A DNA stretch of 64,000 nt from Puniceicoccaceae bacterium K14 (lineage in GTDB: Bacteria > Verrucomicrobiota > Verrucomicrobiia > Opitutales > Opitutaceae): positions 62,001-126,000 of the forward strand of contig JAKYXN010000004.1 of assembly GCA_022538095.1 (NCBI GenBank), in the 5' to 3' direction. The position numbers and the translations under genes are program-made. Numbering within the stretch: the first letter of the stretch is position 1; every line of letters begins with the position of its first letter. Shown in pieces: positions 6,943 through 16,144 of the stretch. The notes under the pieces were generated by a model. That model ran no database searches. It was given only the letters and a program-made list of their open reading frames with translations, and was not told where the DNA came from.

Positions 6943-9309
6943 ATGAATATAGATGCTTGGAAAAAGACTGTAACAATGAGCGTTGGCGAATTCGCCCGTT
7001 TTTCCCTCGTCTCGTCAGTTTCAACATCGGCTTCCAATTCGCTGCTTCGCGCTCAAGCAGGGCAAATCTGGCATAGCAAAATTCAATCCGAATTTAAGTT
7101 GGCCCCGGACGAACCAAACTGGCTCAACGAGCAATCCGTCAGTGGAAGCATCGATTGGATGTCTTGGAAATTCAACCTCAAAGGAAGAATCGATCAACTA
7201 GCCAATGATAGCGAATGCATCACTCTTCGCGAAATAAAAACGACAACAACACCTCTCCCGTTTTTAAGCGAGGAAATCAAATCTCTAAACCCCGAACACC
7301 TCATCCAATTATTAACCTATCGCGAGCTTCTACTACGCAACCAAGAGTATAAAGACAAACGCTTCACACTCGAATTACTTTACGTAAACATTGGGACCGG
7401 CGAGCGACAAATCCACACCCTACCCCAAAGTGCAGAGAGTCTTCTACACGACCAATTCACCAAACTGCACGAATACCTAGAAGCCAACCGAGAACGACTT
7501 CTCGCTCTTCGCACGCTAAAACACAATCCCGCTTACGAAGTACCCAGACAAGGCCAAGAATCAATTCAAGATGATTTGTCCGAATCCTTTACAAAATCAA
7601 AGCTCACCTGCTTAGTCGCACCCACTGGATACGGAAAAACTGGCGTCGCTTGGGAAGCTGGACTGAAGAAACTCGCAAGCGGTGAAGTTGATCGAATCAT
7701 CTACTTAACGAGTAAGACCACCGGCCAAATAGAAGCGGTGCACCGACTTCAAGCGCTCCTGGAGGACAACGAATCCGCTTCCTTTTGGAACATCCGAAAC
7801 AAGCAAGAGCACTGCATCAATGGAGAATTTCGCTGTTCCCTTTCAAGCTGTCGCTTCCTCAGTAATATAAAGCAAAAATGGGATGCTAAAGGCATGGAGC
7901 GATTGTACCTATTTTCCAACGACGACATCAACATCGATGAGATTCGGGACGAAGGCAAACGAGAAGAAATCTGCCCTTATGAGCTTATGCGAGCGGGTAT
8001 CGGTTTTCGCGATATTTGGTTAGCCGATTACAATTATTTATTTTCACCTAAAGCCTCCAAACTCTTTTCAGATCAACCCAACTTTGACCCGAAACGCACT
8101 TTTCTCATTATCGACGAGGCCCACAACCTAGCCGATCGGGTACGCTCCATATATTCACTGAAACTGGAGAGGGAAGTAGTAGAGTATGCGATCCAGGAGA
8201 TTCAATCCGTTTCTCACACCGCCCGTATACAACTTTTTGCTACTATTCTCCTTCAAGAAATATCTCCAATCAGAAAAGGGCAAAAATTGGGGCCTCATGG
8301 TTTAGAAAAAATACTCGATGCGATCGATTCGCTCGCAAAAATCGTTCTTGAAGAAATTATCGACTACGAAAGCTTTGCTCCCTCGACAAACGAACTCCTC
8401 TGGGCGATAGCGCATTTAAGCCAATACCGAAAGAAACTCGACTTAAAACTTACCGGGTGGGCTCCCTCAGACGGCACAGTAGCCCTATCTTGCCTCGATG
8501 CTTCTGAAGTCATCAGGAAAACGTTATCCCCCTTCTCAAACACTCTTTTTCTCACTGCGACATTGCCCCCATTTGATAGCTTTTGCCAATCAATCGGGTT
8601 CGATGATTCAGACGAAAAACGAAGCGCACCCATTTTGCTCACACCGCCTGCCCCTTGGCGGGATACAGCATACGATGTCGCTATCGACCTTAGGATCGAC
8701 ACAAGACTTCGCAGCCGACAAGAAAGTACACCGATACTTGCTCAAACAATTGCGAAACTAGCCGAATCTCAGGGGCCAATCGTCGTATTTTTTCCTTCCT
8801 ATGCCTACGCTAACGCTACTATGGAAGCATTGGGAGCCAGCAGCCCTTTCCTTCGAGTGGAAATACAAACCAACCAAGGGAGCCCGCAAGAGCGACGTGA
8901 GTACATCGAATCTTCATTAATGCTCAACGATGCCCTTTTTCTTGTACTAGGCAGCAGCTACTCCGAGGGGATAGATCTTCTAGGCGGAAAACTAAAACTC
9001 GCAATTGTTGTGAGTCCTGCTCTACCCGAAGTTAACCCGCTCAGAGACGCAGAGATGGAGCAGTATAAAGGAAATAGAAAACTCGCATTTGAACGCGTTT
9101 ATCAGCAGCCTGGCATTCAAAAAGTAAACCAAGCCCTCGGTCGGCTCGTCCGAGCTCCGGGTCAACATGTCAAAGTGCTACTTGCGTGCAATCGATTTGC
9201 TGAGCCCAAGACACAAAAACTCCTCGATACGCCTTATCGCGGAGGGCACTGGATAATGGAAGGCGATGAACTCGAAGACTGGCTCAGCTCCGAATCTACA
9301 ACCGGTTAA
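6943..9309 (+). CDS. PD-(D/E)XK nuclease-XPD/DinG-type Fe-S helicase fusion
   Basis: A 788-residue DNA-processing enzyme. Residues about 1-200 carry RecB/Cas4-type nuclease signatures: GRID at 81-84 and LREIK at 95-99, the D...ExK metal-binding motif. The rest is a superfamily 2 helicase of the Rad3/XPD/DinG group. It has Walker A APTGYGKTG (about 226-234), then cysteines near 290, 297, 302 and 344 in the place of the Fe-S domain. The DEAH box (LIIDEAHNLADR) is near 391, and motif VI, QALGRLVRAPGQ, near 730. The likely role is 5'-3' unwinding of damaged or flapped DNA coupled to cleavage in repair or replication. It starts at ATG 6943 and is followed by the pyr genes after 103 bases. Confidence 0.85.
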   Translation: MNIDAWKKTVTMSVGEFARFSLVSSVSTSASNSLLRAQAGQIWHSKIQSEFKLAPDEPNWLNEQSVSGSIDWMSWKFNLKGRIDQLANDSECITLREIKTTTTPLPFLSEEIKSLNPEHLIQLLTYRELLLRNQEYKDKRFTLELLYVNIGTGERQIHTLPQSAESLLHDQFTKLHEYLEANRERLLALRTLKHNPAYEVPRQGQESIQDDLSESFTKSKLTCLVAPTGYGKTGVAWEAGLKKLASGEVDRIIYLTSKTTGQIEAVHRLQALLEDNESASFWNIRNKQEHCINGEFRCSLSSCRFLSNIKQKWDAKGMERLYLFSNDDINIDEIRDEGKREEICPYELMRAGIGFRDIWLADYNYLFSPKASKLFSDQPNFDPKRTFLIIDEAHNLADRVRSIYSLKLEREVVEYAIQEIQSVSHTARIQLFATILLQEISPIRKGQKLGPHGLEKILDAIDSLAKIVLEEIIDYESFAPSTNELLWAIAHLSQYRKKLDLKLTGWAPSDGTVALSCLDASEVIRKTLSPFSNTLFLTATLPPFDSFCQSIGFDDSDEKRSAPILLTPPAPWRDTAYDVAIDLRIDTRLRSRQESTPILAQTIAKLAESQGPIVVFFPSYAYANATMEALGASSPFLRVEIQTNQGSPQERREYIESSLMLNDALFLVLGSSYSEGIDLLGGKLKLAIVVSPALPEVNPLRDAEMEQYKGNRKLAFERVYQQPGIQKVNQALGRLVRAPGQHVKVLLACNRFAEPKTQKLLDTPYRGGHWIMEGDELEDWLSSESTTG

Positions 9310-9412
9310 ACAAACCCACTTGCTATTAAATAAAATCATTGCAGTCCTAAGACACATGTCGTTTAAGCAGCCCTGCCTTTTTGTTACTGCTGATTCAATA
9401 CCTTGCTTTTAA

Positions 9413-9934
9413 ATGAGAACAATCAATTCAAACGAAATAGACAGTGCGATCACTTCCCTCGCCCATCAGATCTCAGAAACTCACAGCAATACTCCCAACA
9501 TCGTTCTTGCTGGCATTGCCAATGGAGGAATCGCTTTCAGCAACAGGCTATTCACCGAACTTAAAAAATCGTACAAGGGCCAATTAAGCACTGGTACAAT
9601 CGATATATCTTTCCACCGCGATGACGTGGGGCAAAAACCTATTTTGAAAGACATTGTGCCCACGCACGTCTTACAAGACCCTGAAGAGTCATTAATTATT
9701 TTAGTAGACGATGTGATTTTTTCCGGAAGAAGCGTACGTGCCGCCATCGCCGAAATTCACACAATTGGACGCCCGTGCAAAGTGGAACTCGCCGTACTCG
9801 TTGATCGCGGCAATCGACGCCTTCCTATCGCGCCTGATTACAGTGGCTTCACAATCGAAACGACCCTTGAAGAGAACGTTGAGGTTCACATCGATTTAGA
9901 TCGTTCTACCGAGAGCAAAATCGAAATTAAATAA
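9413..9934 (+). CDS. pyrR: PyrR-type uracil phosphoribosyltransferase/pyrimidine regulator
   Basis: A 173-residue type I phosphoribosyltransferase. The PRPP-binding loop is IILVDDVIFSGRSVRAAI (about 99-116). The flexible-hood region TIDISFHRDDVGQKP and the N-terminal GIANGGIAFSNRL are also in family order. PyrR proteins bind pyr mRNA leaders in response to UMP and have uracil phosphoribosyltransferase activity. Its place directly before pyrB (11 bases) supports the name. I see no convincing PyrR-type attenuator in the short 103-base upstream region, so RNA-binding control is not shown here. Confidence 0.88.
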   Translation: MRTINSNEIDSAITSLAHQISETHSNTPNIVLAGIANGGIAFSNRLFTELKKSYKGQLSTGTIDISFHRDDVGQKPILKDIVPTHVLQDPEESLIILVDDVIFSGRSVRAAIAEIHTIGRPCKVELAVLVDRGNRRLPIAPDYSGFTIETTLEENVEVHIDLDRSTESKIEIK

Positions 9935-9945
9935 TAAATACGACA

Positions 9946-10884
9946 ATGGGTTGGCATAGAAAAGATCTTATCGGAATTGAAGAACTCTCGGTCGAAGAGA
10001 TTAACACTGTATTCAAAACAGCAGAAGCCTTCAAAGGTCTCTTAACAAGAAACGTAGCCAAAACTCCAGTACTTCGAGGAAAAACCGTCGTAAATCTGTT
10101 TTTCGAGCCCAGTACTCGCACGCGTGTCGCGTTCGAAATGGCCGCCAAGCGACTCTCGGCCGACGTAATTTCGCTCGACATGAAAATCAGCAGCACGTCT
10201 AAAGGAGAAACGCTCCGAGATACTGTTGAAAATATTCGAGCTCTCTCTGCTGATATCATCATCATGCGTCACTCCGCTCCTGGGGCAGCCCGCTATATCG
10301 CCGATGTACTCGACATTCCAGTTCTAAACGCCGGAGACGGAGCCCACGAGCATCCTACACAAGCGTTACTCGACTGCTTCACGCTTAGAGAAAAATTTGG
10401 CAGTCTCGAAGGGCGGAAAATTGCGATTCTTGGAGATATTCAATACAGTCGTGTGGCTCGATCTAATATCTGGGCGATGACGAAACTAGGAGCAGAGGTT
10501 ACTCTCGTTGGCCCCTCCACTCTCGTCCCCCGTCATTTCGAAAAAATGGGCGTATCCGTTTCACATGATCTTAGATCCGCATTGGCCGACAAAGATGCAG
10601 TCATGCTTTTACGCATCCAGCATGAGCGACAGAATGCATCCGCATTCCCTTCCCTGAATGAGTATACTAGCATGTTCGGCCTAAACAAAGAAAGACTTTC
10701 GTGGTTAAAGAAAGATGCCGTGATCATGCATCCAGGACCGATTAATCGCGGCGTGGAAATCGACTCGGAACTAGCCGACTCCGAACAATCAGTAATCCTC
10801 CAACAAGTGACCAACGGACTCGCAGTCAGGATGGGCGCCCTCTACCTATGCACAGGAGGAAATGCAGACGCTGTATCCGCTTAG
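9946..10884 (+). CDS. pyrB: Aspartate carbamoyltransferase catalytic chain
   Basis: Condenses carbamoyl phosphate and aspartate to N-carbamoyl-aspartate, the committed step of UMP synthesis, in the cytoplasm. The 312-residue chain has the carbamoyl-phosphate loop FFEPSTRTRVAFE (about 52-64), RHSAPGAARY, HPTQALLDCF and the aspartate-binding MHPGPINRGVE. Length is typical. It lies between pyrR and pyrC, both very close, so the three are co-transcribed. No pyrI regulatory chain is present in the window, consistent with PyrR-type regulation. Confidence 0.96.
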   Translation: MGWHRKDLIGIEELSVEEINTVFKTAEAFKGLLTRNVAKTPVLRGKTVVNLFFEPSTRTRVAFEMAAKRLSADVISLDMKISSTSKGETLRDTVENIRALSADIIIMRHSAPGAARYIADVLDIPVLNAGDGAHEHPTQALLDCFTLREKFGSLEGRKIAILGDIQYSRVARSNIWAMTKLGAEVTLVGPSTLVPRHFEKMGVSVSHDLRSALADKDAVMLLRIQHERQNASAFPSLNEYTSMFGLNKERLSWLKKDAVIMHPGPINRGVEIDSELADSEQSVILQQVTNGLAVRMGALYLCTGGNADAVSA

Positions 10885-10908
10885 GAATAACACTTTACAA
10901 CTAGAGAA

Positions 10909-12219
10909 ATGGCAACAATCACTTGGATAAAAGGCGGACGTCTAATCGATCCCAAAAGCAAACAAGACGAAATAGCTGATTTGTTTATTCGCGACGGAAA
11001 AATTGCAACGAAGCCGGACAGCACTGAACTCGCAGACGCCACTATCATAGACGCTACTGGTCTGGTTGTGGCCCCCGGGCTAGTCGATTTACACGTCCAT
11101 TTTCGAGTTCCCGGTCAAACACACAAAGAGACGATTCTTTCTGGAACCAGCGCGGCAGCTGCCGGTGGATACACCAGCGTGGTATGCATGCCCAACACAA
11201 GTCCCAACGCCGACAATCCCGGTACGATAAAACAAATACAAGCTGCCATTCGTCGTGAAGCGTTGGTAAACGTTTTTCCAACCGGTTGCATCACCAAAGC
11301 TACCGAAGGCGAATCCCTCTCACCAACAGGCTCTCTTAGCAAGGAAGGCATCGTCGCAATTTCCGAAGGAGGTAGGTGTGTCCAAAATAATAGCTTGATG
11401 CGGCGAGCTGTCCAGTATGCTCACATGTTCAACATCCCGGTAATCGACCACTGTGAAGACTATTCGCTTACCGAGGGTGGAGTTATGAACGAAGGCTTCA
11501 TATCCACAAAACTAGGTCTACGCGGAATGCCGAGAGAAGCAGAAGAGATTATTGTATCGCGTAACATAATACTTTCGAGTCACTCCGGGGCTCATATCCA
11601 CCTACAACATATCAGCTCAAAAAACGCCATCGACATCATTCGTAGAGCAAAGGCTCGTGGAATCAATATTACCGCAGAGGCAACTCCTCACCACCTTGCA
11701 CTGAATGATAGCGAGCTCGAAACATTCGATCCCAATTTCAAGATGCGTCCTCCTCTGCGAACGGAGGAAGATCGCTTAGCGATCCTCGATGCCATGGAAG
11801 ACGGAACAATCGATTGCATCGCAACTGGGCACGCTCCGCATACCGATTACGAAAAAGACGTCGAGCTCGACAATGCCCCTTTTGGTATTATTGGGCTAGA
11901 GACAGCTCTAAGCATAACGTTAGAGCAATTTTACCATAGCAAACGGCTTTCTCTTCTAGGAACCCTTGCTCTTATGACCTATCGCCCATCCGATGTTCTG
12001 AACCTTGGAAAAGGGGCATTGGAAATCGGAAAAAACGCAGATGTTATGATTTTTGACCCGAACGAAGAATGGACTCCAAGAAATAAAGAATTCCACTCCA
12101 AATCGTCTAATTCTCCATGGATCGGAAGAACGCTTAAAGGCAGGGTTAAAAAGACTCTGGTTAACGGGAAACTTGTATTCGACAATGGTGAGATTGTAGG
12201 GGAACCACTTCCTTACTAG
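10909..12219 (+). CDS. pyrC: Dihydroorotase
   Basis: A zinc amidohydrolase that closes carbamoyl-aspartate to dihydroorotate. The 436-residue class I type protein has the metal-binding HVHFRVPGQTHKE motif (about 62-74). Also present are the histidine regions DHCED, LQHISSKNAID and ITAEATPHH, the substrate-binding FKMRPPLR, and the catalytic aspartate segment ATGHAPHTDYEK. It is 24 bases after pyrB and closes the pyrR-pyrB-pyrC set. Its stop overlaps the convergent coiled-coil gene by 4 bases. Confidence 0.95.
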   Translation: MATITWIKGGRLIDPKSKQDEIADLFIRDGKIATKPDSTELADATIIDATGLVVAPGLVDLHVHFRVPGQTHKETILSGTSAAAAGGYTSVVCMPNTSPNADNPGTIKQIQAAIRREALVNVFPTGCITKATEGESLSPTGSLSKEGIVAISEGGRCVQNNSLMRRAVQYAHMFNIPVIDHCEDYSLTEGGVMNEGFISTKLGLRGMPREAEEIIVSRNIILSSHSGAHIHLQHISSKNAIDIIRRAKARGINITAEATPHHLALNDSELETFDPNFKMRPPLRTEEDRLAILDAMEDGTIDCIATGHAPHTDYEKDVELDNAPFGIIGLETALSITLEQFYHSKRLSLLGTLALMTYRPSDVLNLGKGALEIGKNADVMIFDPNEEWTPRNKEFHSKSSNSPWIGRTLKGRVKKTLVNGKLVFDNGEIVGEPLPY

Positions 12220-13181
12220 CGAAAACGACCGCCGCCTGGCCCGCCTTCAACTCTGCGCTGCAAACTTTCCCGTTCAGAAACCTGCTGCTCTACGAATATC
12301 GCTAGCTGCTCGTCATCCAATACTTCCCTGGCATTAGCTATCAACAGCTGCTCGTAAGCTTCTCTCTCCTGAAAATAAGTTGAGATTTCTTCTTCAGAAT
12401 AATTATTAATAAATCGGCCGCGTGCATTTGAAAGATCGTTGGAATATTCAAAAGAATCTGCTGCCGAAGCCATAATTCCAACAAGTGCCTCCGATTGCTC
12501 TTCGCTAATCGGACTTGAGGTGTAGCTTAGCGATTGAGACAAAGAGTCAACACTGCGGCGGTAAGGCTCAGTTTCGTTGTAGACCTCTAGTGATTCCGCT
12601 AAATCTTCGCCAATTAAACTAGCGATTTCCGAATCAATAATCGAATTCTTCTGGGCCATGGACGCAGCGAGAGCTTCCCGTTCAGCATCGGTATAAGCAG
12701 CTCTGCGCTTAAGCTGCCCCTCCATTCGCAAAACATCACGCTCCGCTAGCATAGTCTTCAAAATTCCAATTTGATCGCTGCTCAGCCCTGAACGTTTAAA
12801 GAAATCGCTATATCTCCCATCAACTCGATTCAAGCGATCGTCGATCATATTCAAACGAGATTCTGGATCATCGAATCGAGCCACAAACTCCATCATCCGC
12901 TCACGGCGAATTTCGTCGCGAGTCCGCTCACGTTCGGCTTCTTCAAGCTCATCAGGAACTACTTCAGTCGCAGTCGCTACGTATTCTTGCCCAGCCTTTT
13001 CATCCGCAGTTTTGTCTTCCTCGACTGTTTCTGCAATTTCTTCTGCCTGTGCCTTTTGGATTAGAAGCTCTGCGTGAGACCTATCGGCCTCGAGCGAAGA
13101 AATATCACTTTTTAATTTGATAGAATAGGCGCCAAGCCCGACGCAACAAATTCCAAGTACCGCAATAATTCCGTTTTTCAT
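12216..13181 (-). CDS. Membrane-anchored coiled-coil hypothetical protein
   Basis: About 321 residues from the ATG at 13181; a TTG at 13244 would add 21 residues before the hydrophobic segment and is less likely. After a start of MKNG comes one membrane span (about 4-20), then long, charged, helical sequence rich in E, R and A. Examples are 'EEAERERTRDEIRRERMMEF' and a repeat-like 'LLIANAREVLDDEQLAIFVE'. The C-terminus is glycine-rich (GGPGGGRFR). The helical charged pattern resembles Spy/CpxP-like periplasmic helical proteins or verrucomicrobial hypothetical proteins, but I cannot assign a function. It is convergent with pyrC and divergent from uppS. Confidence 0.6.
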   Translation of the reverse strand: MKNGIIAVLGICCVGLGAYSIKLKSDISSLEADRSHAELLIQKAQAEEIAETVEEDKTADEKAGQEYVATATEVVPDELEEAERERTRDEIRRERMMEFVARFDDPESRLNMIDDRLNRVDGRYSDFFKRSGLSSDQIGILKTMLAERDVLRMEGQLKRRAAYTDAEREALAASMAQKNSIIDSEIASLIGEDLAESLEVYNETEPYRRSVDSLSQSLSYTSSPISEEQSEALVGIMASAADSFEYSNDLSNARGRFINNYSEEEISTYFQEREAYEQLLIANAREVLDDEQLAIFVEQQVSERESLQRRVEGGPGGGRFR

Positions 13182-13353
13182 AATATCTGTCGCCTTTAAA
13201 AGATAGCCTTTCGATGGGGTTCGGAAACGCAATATGAATTCCAATTATGACATCAAAATCAAACCTACAATTAGAGCTTATTATGCAAGATAAACCCTTG
13301 CAAATTGCTAGAGTGCTGTGGATTCTCCGCCTTTTCGATTTTCGCGTAAGAAT

Positions 13354-14106
13354 ATGAGCGTTATAAATCCTGATAAAAGCATTCCTAGACACATTGGCAT
13401 CATAATGGACGGCAACGGTCGCTGGGCGAAGCAGCAAGGCCTATCCCGAATCAAAGGTCACCGCCAAGGCGCAGAGACAACAAGGTCCATAATCGACGCC
13501 TGCCAAGATATTGGTATCGAGCACCTCACCCTATACGCCTTCTCAGCCGAAAACTGGAACCGCCCCGAGACCGAGGTAAACGCCTTGATGGAATTGCTCG
13601 AGTTTTTCATCGAAAAGGAACTAAAAACACTAAGTAAGAAAAACGTTCGACTACGTGCCATAGGAAGAATCGACGAATTGCCCAATCGAACACGCAAAGC
13701 GCTTAAGTCTGCAATCGAGAAGACAAAAAATAATGATTCATGGAATCTTACCCTTGCCCTCAATTACAGCTCACGGGACGAGGTTATCGATGCGGTCAAA
13801 GCGTTCTCTACAGCTGCGGTCAAAGGTACGCGCAAAATTGAGAACCTCGATTGGGAAAGATTTTCAAAGTATCTCTACACAAAAGATATTCCTGACCCTG
13901 ACCTCATAATAAGAACTTCCGGTGAAACGCGCTTAAGCAATTTCTTGCTTATGCAAAGTGCCTACTCCGAGTTTTACTTCACTCAAACTCATTGGCCAGA
14001 TTTCACAAAAACGCACCTGGAGGAAGCGGTTGCGTCCTACCAGAGACGAGAACGACGTTTCGGCCTCACGGGCGAGCAAATTGAAAAGACACCTGCAAGT
14101 ACTTAA
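13354..14106 (+). CDS. uppS: Isoprenyl transferase (undecaprenyl diphosphate synthase)
   Basis: Makes the C55 undecaprenyl diphosphate carrier lipid by cis-prenyl chain extension. From the ATG at 13354 the protein has 250 residues, the usual length; a GTG at 13318 would add 12. Motifs: HIGIIMDGNGRWAK with the catalytic Asp, GHRQGAETTRSII, LYAFSAENWNRPE, and the C-terminal LIIRTSGETRLSNFLLMQ plus YSEFYFTQTHWPDF. It is the first gene of a uppS-cdsA-dxr-rseP-ispG operon that is strongly conserved in order among bacteria. Confidence 0.95.
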   Translation: MSVINPDKSIPRHIGIIMDGNGRWAKQQGLSRIKGHRQGAETTRSIIDACQDIGIEHLTLYAFSAENWNRPETEVNALMELLEFFIEKELKTLSKKNVRLRAIGRIDELPNRTRKALKSAIEKTKNNDSWNLTLALNYSSRDEVIDAVKAFSTAAVKGTRKIENLDWERFSKYLYTKDIPDPDLIIRTSGETRLSNFLLMQSAYSEFYFTQTHWPDFTKTHLEEAVASYQRRERRFGLTGEQIEKTPAST

Positions 14107-14115
14107 TCAGTTCAC

Positions 14116-14952
14116 GTGATACGTCGATTTTTCAGCACGCTCGCGATCTGGGTACTGACCGGATTGATTCTCTACTTTCTCGGTGGCCAAGGGTCCGTTT
14201 GGCTTCTGACAGTCATGTGCGTAGCAACGCAATGGGAATTTTATAGCCTCCTGGAAAAAATGGGCCGGCGCCCATTCAAAATTTTCGGGACGTCACTTGG
14301 GGTCATCATGCTCCTTACTCCCTACTATGCTGAAAAGATTGCAGGCGTTCCGGTCGAAGGAATCCAAACAGGAGTTATCGCAGTGACCATTGTTGCCTGC
14401 TGCCTTAGAATTTTATCAGAGCGTAAGATTAGCGAACGCATCGAGACTCTCGGCGCTACCACCCTCGGGCTCATCTATATCCCGTTCATGTTAACTTTCA
14501 TGGTGCGTATTCTCACTTTGCCAGGAAATGACGATCAAGGACTCTTGTTGATCCTATGGTTTGTCATAACTACAAAGTTTTGTGATGTTGGAGCTTTGGT
14601 TTTTGGTAGAATATTCGGCCGTCATCAGATGTCTCCCAATACAAGTCCTAAGAAAACCTGGGAAGGAGCGATCGGCGGTTGCTTAACTTCCATCGTTCTT
14701 GGATTCGTATTCACATACCTTTTGCAAGATCAACTCCCAGATAACTTCACACCACTTTGGGGTGCGCTATTTGCTCTTCCGCTCTCAATAATCTCAATCA
14801 TATCGGACTTGGTTGAAAGCATGATTAAACGTCAGGCAGACCAAAAAGATTCAGGGGCATTTATTCCTGGCATTGGCGGCGCCTTCGACCTGACCGACAG
14901 CTTCATCCTGACTGCTCCGACAGCGTTCTTGCTACTGCAGTTGGTAATCTAG
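14116..14952 (+). CDS. cdsA: Phosphatidate cytidylyltransferase
   Basis: Synthesises CDP-diacylglycerol, the precursor of membrane phospholipids, in the inner membrane. The 278-residue protein begins with GTG and has about seven or eight membrane segments. It carries the CDP-alcohol signature SPKKTWEGAIGG and the following SIISDLVESMIKRQADQKDSG, including the metal-binding Asp. It lies 9 bases after uppS and 17 bases before the dxr ATG. Confidence 0.94.
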   Translation: MIRRFFSTLAIWVLTGLILYFLGGQGSVWLLTVMCVATQWEFYSLLEKMGRRPFKIFGTSLGVIMLLTPYYAEKIAGVPVEGIQTGVIAVTIVACCLRILSERKISERIETLGATTLGLIYIPFMLTFMVRILTLPGNDDQGLLLILWFVITTKFCDVGALVFGRIFGRHQMSPNTSPKKTWEGAIGGCLTSIVLGFVFTYLLQDQLPDNFTPLWGALFALPLSIISIISDLVESMIKRQADQKDSGAFIPGIGGAFDLTDSFILTAPTAFLLLQLVI

Positions 14953-14969
14953 TTTTGGGTTCACTTCAA

Positions 14970-16133
14970 ATGATAACTAGGAAAAAAGTCGTACTCCTGG
15001 GAGCGACCGGCTCTATCGGAGAAAGCACCTTAAAGGTCATCCGAACACACAGCGATAAACTTGAGCTCGTCGGAATAGCAGCCAATAAAAACTTAAAAAA
15101 ACTAAGCGAAATCGCGAGCGAATTCGACGTCGCAAACATCGCTCTTTTCGACAACGACGCATTCGTCGAAGCAAAAACCAGCGGAGCATTTCGCCCGGGA
15201 ACTCATCTCCTCCAAGGAATGGATGGTCTTGAGGAGCTCGCGTCTCTTCCTGAGTGCGATACAGTCCTCGTCGCTGTTGTTGGCACACTTGGACTCAAAC
15301 CAGCTCTCGCATGCATTGAAGCGGGAAAAACTCTCGCCGTGGCCAGCAAGGAGATCCTAGTGCTCGCAGGAAAATTCGTCATGGCCAAAGCACGAGAAAA
15401 GGGAGTATCTGTTCTCCCCGTAGACAGCGAGCACAATGCAATCTTCCAGTGTGTTCACGGCGAACAATCAAGGCATATCGAAAAACTCATTTTGACGGCA
15501 TCTGGCGGGAGCTTTCGTGACTTGCCGTTAAATCAATTTGCTAATGTAACCTTAGAAGAGGCTCTCAAACATCCCAACTGGGACATGGGTCCCAAAGTAA
15601 CACTCGATTCCGCGACAATGGCGAACAAAGGGCTCGAAATGATCGAAGCCCGCTGGTTGTTTGATATGGATCCGAGCCAAATCGACGTTGTAATCCACCC
15701 CCAAAGCATTGCACACTCGATGGCCCAATTTGTAGATGGTTCAATACTAGCTCACTTGAGCCCACCAGACATGACTTTCGCCATCCAGCATTGCCTTCTC
15801 TATCCAGAAAGAGACGCTGGAGTTGTGGATGCATTGGATTTTTCACAAGCGATGCAGCTCGATTTTCGGCCACCTGAAAAAGAACGCTACCCCTGTTTAG
15901 GCCTCGCCAAACAAGCAATGCAGGCGGGTGGAATTGCAACCGGTGTTTTCAACGCAGCCAATGAAGTCGCCGTGGACGCGTTTGTGAATCACCAGATCGG
16001 ATTTATTGAAATTCCACAAATTATTGAGAAAACTCTAGAAAGCATCGATAATATAGAACCAAACTCTATCGAAGAAGTCTTGGAGTATGATCGCCAAGCA
16101 CGCCTCCGGGCATCACAAGTTTTAGCTAAGTAG
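14970..16133 (+). CDS. dxr: 1-deoxy-D-xylulose 5-phosphate reductoisomerase
   Basis: Second step of the MEP isoprenoid pathway: converts DXP to MEP with NADPH. From the ATG at 14970 (387 residues; a TTG at 14955 is the alternative) it has the NADPH-binding LLGATGSIGESTLKVI. It also has the metal and substrate motifs PVDSEHNAIFQC, ILTASGGSFRD, KVTLDSATMANKGLE and VVIHPQSIAHSM, plus a C-terminal helical domain. With ispG two genes downstream, the operon carries two MEP enzymes. Confidence 0.96.
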   Translation: MITRKKVVLLGATGSIGESTLKVIRTHSDKLELVGIAANKNLKKLSEIASEFDVANIALFDNDAFVEAKTSGAFRPGTHLLQGMDGLEELASLPECDTVLVAVVGTLGLKPALACIEAGKTLAVASKEILVLAGKFVMAKAREKGVSVLPVDSEHNAIFQCVHGEQSRHIEKLILTASGGSFRDLPLNQFANVTLEEALKHPNWDMGPKVTLDSATMANKGLEMIEARWLFDMDPSQIDVVIHPQSIAHSMAQFVDGSILAHLSPPDMTFAIQHCLLYPERDAGVVDALDFSQAMQLDFRPPEKERYPCLGLAKQAMQAGGIATGVFNAANEVAVDAFVNHQIGFIEIPQIIEKTLESIDNIEPNSIEEVLEYDRQARLRASQVLAK

Positions 16134-16144
16134 CCTCCAATTTC

